Assembly: GCA_003249625.1 (NCBI GenBank)
Contig: QKII01000360.1
Coordinates: 1-8,647 of the forward strand
Origin: Propionivibrio sp.
GTDB lineage: Bacteria > Pseudomonadota > Gammaproteobacteria > Burkholderiales > Rhodocyclaceae
Direction of reading: 5' to 3'
DNA: 8,647 nucleotides
The position numbers were made by a program, and so were the translations under genes. Below are positions 7,844-8,647 of the stretch, piece after piece. The notes below the pieces were generated by a model, which saw nothing but the letters and a program-made list of their open reading frames with translations, was not told the origin of the DNA and ran no database searches. Position 1 is the stretch's first letter. Each line of letters starts with the position of its first letter.

Positions 7844-8383
7844 GTGAATAATGTAGAAAGCGTTGCCCGTCACTTTCCTCTTATAAATGAAATCCAGAAT
7901 CCATCCACACGTGAAAAGGTCGCCGCAGTATGGATGGAGATGCTCAAACGAAGCACCTGGAAAAGCATTGACGAGGCAAAATTCAAGGAAGGCATGGAAA
8001 TCAGTCTAGTCTCTCACGTCAACGCGGCGACCGAATCCGCCTTGGCAGTCAGCAGAATCCTAGCTAAGAACCATGGTGTCACGTTTGACGAGGATCTCAT
8101 TATCACTTTCGGGTTGCTCCACGATGTAGACAAAGTTATCGCGTACGAGAGGGGCCCGAATGGCGAAGTAGTTGTATCAAAGAGCGGCAGGCTGATTCAG
8201 CATGGCGTAATGTCCGCCATACTCGCCCACAACGCCGGTTTCTCGGAGGACATGCTGCATTTGATTTTGACTCATACGCCGACACAAAACATGAAACCCG
8301 TTTTTCGTGAGGGCATTCTGTTCGGATACATCGACCTCTGCGCCTGGGAAATCGCCGCCAAATTTGCGAATCGAGAGGGGTGA
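7844..8383 (+). CDS. HD-domain protein, putative metal-dependent phosphohydrolase of unknown substrate
   Basis: The 179-residue product has the ordered residues of the HD superfamily: His58 (SLVSHVNAA), the His93-Asp94 doublet (GLLHDVDKVIAYE), further histidines at 120, 129 and 144 (HGVMSAILAHNAG, LTHTP), and a distal Asp164 (GYIDLCAWE). These normally bind one or two metals and hydrolyse phosphate esters, most often of nucleotides; some HD proteins are oxygenases instead. GTG 7844 is chosen because GAGGAG (7831-7836) stands 7 nt upstream; the in-frame TTG at 7829 precedes that site. It lies 36 nt after the aldolase-family gene and is the last gene of the operon. No partner domain, signal peptide or membrane segment is seen. 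I do not recognise a characterised orthologue, and nothing in the transport-transamination-aldol scheme obviously needs a phosphohydrolase. Confidence 0.85.
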   Translation: MNNVESVARHFPLINEIQNPSTREKVAAVWMEMLKRSTWKSIDEAKFKEGMEISLVSHVNAATESALAVSRILAKNHGVTFDEDLIITFGLLHDVDKVIAYERGPNGEVVVSKSGRLIQHGVMSAILAHNAGFSEDMLHLILTHTPTQNMKPVFREGILFGYIDLCAWEIAAKFANREG

Positions 8384-8443
8384 GCAATACACCAGTTTGG
8401 GGTCTTTCAGCCATGGCCAGCGCAACGTAGCTACAACTGAAGC

Positions 8444-8536
8444 ATGATTCCTCAGGTAAATGAGGCACAGAGGCAACGCGCAGCAAGCGACGTTCTGAAC
8501 TGCGAGCTCGTTGCCCGCACGGCAAAAGCGGCTTAA
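8444..8536 (+). CDS. Possible 30-residue small ORF, uncertain
   Basis: An ATG at 8444 opens 30 codons ending in TAA at 8534-8536; the product starts MIPQVNEAQRQ and ends VARTAKAA. An in-frame TGA stands two codons upstream, so it is not the tail of a longer intact frame. There is no good Shine-Dalgarno, only TGAAG. The ORF overlaps the hairpins at 8450-8515 and the left arm of the terminator at 8524-8532. It may be a leader peptide, a remnant, or chance. No family is recognised. Confidence 0.2.
   Translation: MIPQVNEAQRQRAASDVLNCELVARTAKAA
8450..8515 (+). other. Structured region: two successive hairpins upstream of a terminator
   Basis: CCTCA (8450-8454) and TGAGG (8461-8465) pair around a GGTAAA loop. 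Then GGCAACG (8472-8478) pairs with CGTTGCC (8509-8515) and, inside it, CGCAG (8479-8483) with CTGCG (8500-8504), leaving an AGCT bulge (8505-8508). A weaker possible stem lies before them (TTCAG 8406-8410 with CTGAA 8438-8442). Together with the terminator at 8524-8551 and the start codon at 8569 this has the outline of a leader that could control the gene at 8569, or it is simply the folded 3' end of the operon. It does not fit any riboswitch family I know well enough to name. Confidence 0.35.
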
Positions 8537-8551
8537 GCTTGTCGCTTTTTT
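8524..8551 (+). terminator. Rho-independent terminator after the operon, just before the last gene
   Basis: AAAAGCGGC (8524-8532) pairs with GTCGCTTTT (8541-8549), one G-U pair included, around a TTAAGCTT loop; six T follow the GC-rich part of the stem (8546-8551). This is a good intrinsic terminator for the operon ending at 8383. It lies 17 nt before ATG 8569, leaving no room for a promoter between it and that gene, so any promoter of that gene must lie upstream of the terminator or reading-through must occur. Confidence 0.75.
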
Positions 8552-8568
8552 CGCAGGGTTTTTCAACC

Positions 8569-8647
8569 ATGAACATCGAACAGATCGACATCCTGAAGCA
8601 ACGCGTGCTAGCAGGAGGCCAGATCACGCAGGAAGAAGCGCTCGCGC
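8569..8647 (+). CDS. Partial CDS, probable biotin-synthase-like radical SAM protein (N-terminus only)
   Basis: ATG 8569 opens a frame continuing to the window edge, giving 26 residues: MNIEQIDILKQ followed by RVLAGGQITQEEALA. The pattern of a short helix, then VLAGG, then (S/T)xEEALA(L) resembles the start of biotin synthase-like radical SAM proteins (BioB, HydE and menaquinone or F420 enzymes), just before the CxxxCxxC cluster loop, which lies outside the window. Only a weak ribosome-binding site (CAGGG, 8554-8558) is present. GC content rises again here compared with the operon. The family call rests on the N-terminal pattern alone and could be wrong. Confidence 0.5.
   Translation, partial: MNIEQIDILKQRVLAGGQITQEEALA

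Noticed and set aside
8450..8473. Resemblance of CTCAGGTAAATGAGG plus CACAGAGG to the 3' core of glycine riboswitches
   Set aside because: The matching 5' core elements (GGAGAG and CCGAAGG-like) are not found upstream, so this part alone does not support the call.
8472..8515. Slight resemblance of GCGCAGCAAGCGA to the SAH riboswitch core
   Set aside because: The conserved GAGGAGCGCUGC and AGGCUCG blocks and the 3' pseudoknot partner are not present.

Overview
The window reads as chromosomal DNA of a betaproteobacterium, most likely Burkholderiaceae (Paraburkholderia/Caballeronia/Burkholderia type). This is an inference from the GC-rich flanks, the tightly packed genes, the number of LysR regulators and the general style of the proteins. 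No rRNA, tRNA, insertion sequence, CRISPR array or prophage gene is visible.

Layout. (1) 1-605, minus strand: N-terminal two thirds of a ketopantoate reductase-family (PanE/ApbA) oxidoreductase, cut by the window edge. (2) 719-1669, plus strand: a divergent LysR-type regulator of the NodD/NahR/PcpR style; a perfect T-N11-A palindrome sits on its start codon. (3) 1716-2624, minus strand: a second, unrelated LysR-type regulator, convergent with the first and divergent from the main operon. (4) 2634-2810: an AT-rich divergent control region with phased A/T tracts, a good sigma70-type promoter and a leader hairpin. (5) 2811-8383, plus strand: a seven-gene, apparently single operon: periplasmic amino-acid-type binding protein, two permeases, ABC ATPase, class I aminotransferase, RraA/HMG-aldolase-family protein and an orphan HD-domain protein. 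(6) 8384-8568: a short non-coding stretch with several hairpins, a 30-codon ORF and a Rho-independent terminator. (7) 8569-8647: first 26 codons of a probable biotin-synthase-like radical SAM protein, cut by the edge.

How the genes fit together (inference). The operon looks like an uptake-and-degrade cassette. A family-3 ABC transporter imports an amino acid or analogue, the aminotransferase turns it into a 2-oxo acid, and the aldolase-family enzyme cleaves a 4-hydroxy-2-oxo acid to pyruvate plus an aldehyde, ketone or oxo acid. The simplest substrate class is a gamma-hydroxylated amino acid such as 4-hydroxyglutamate or 4-hydroxy-4-methylglutamate. The binding protein lacks the acidic residue that normally holds the ligand alpha-amino group, which also points to an unusual ligand. 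The divergent LysR gene is the obvious regulator. The HD protein has no evident role in this scheme and is the least explained part.

The cassette (about 1716-8383) is clearly less GC-rich in hand-counted lines than both flanks, consistent with acquisition as a block.
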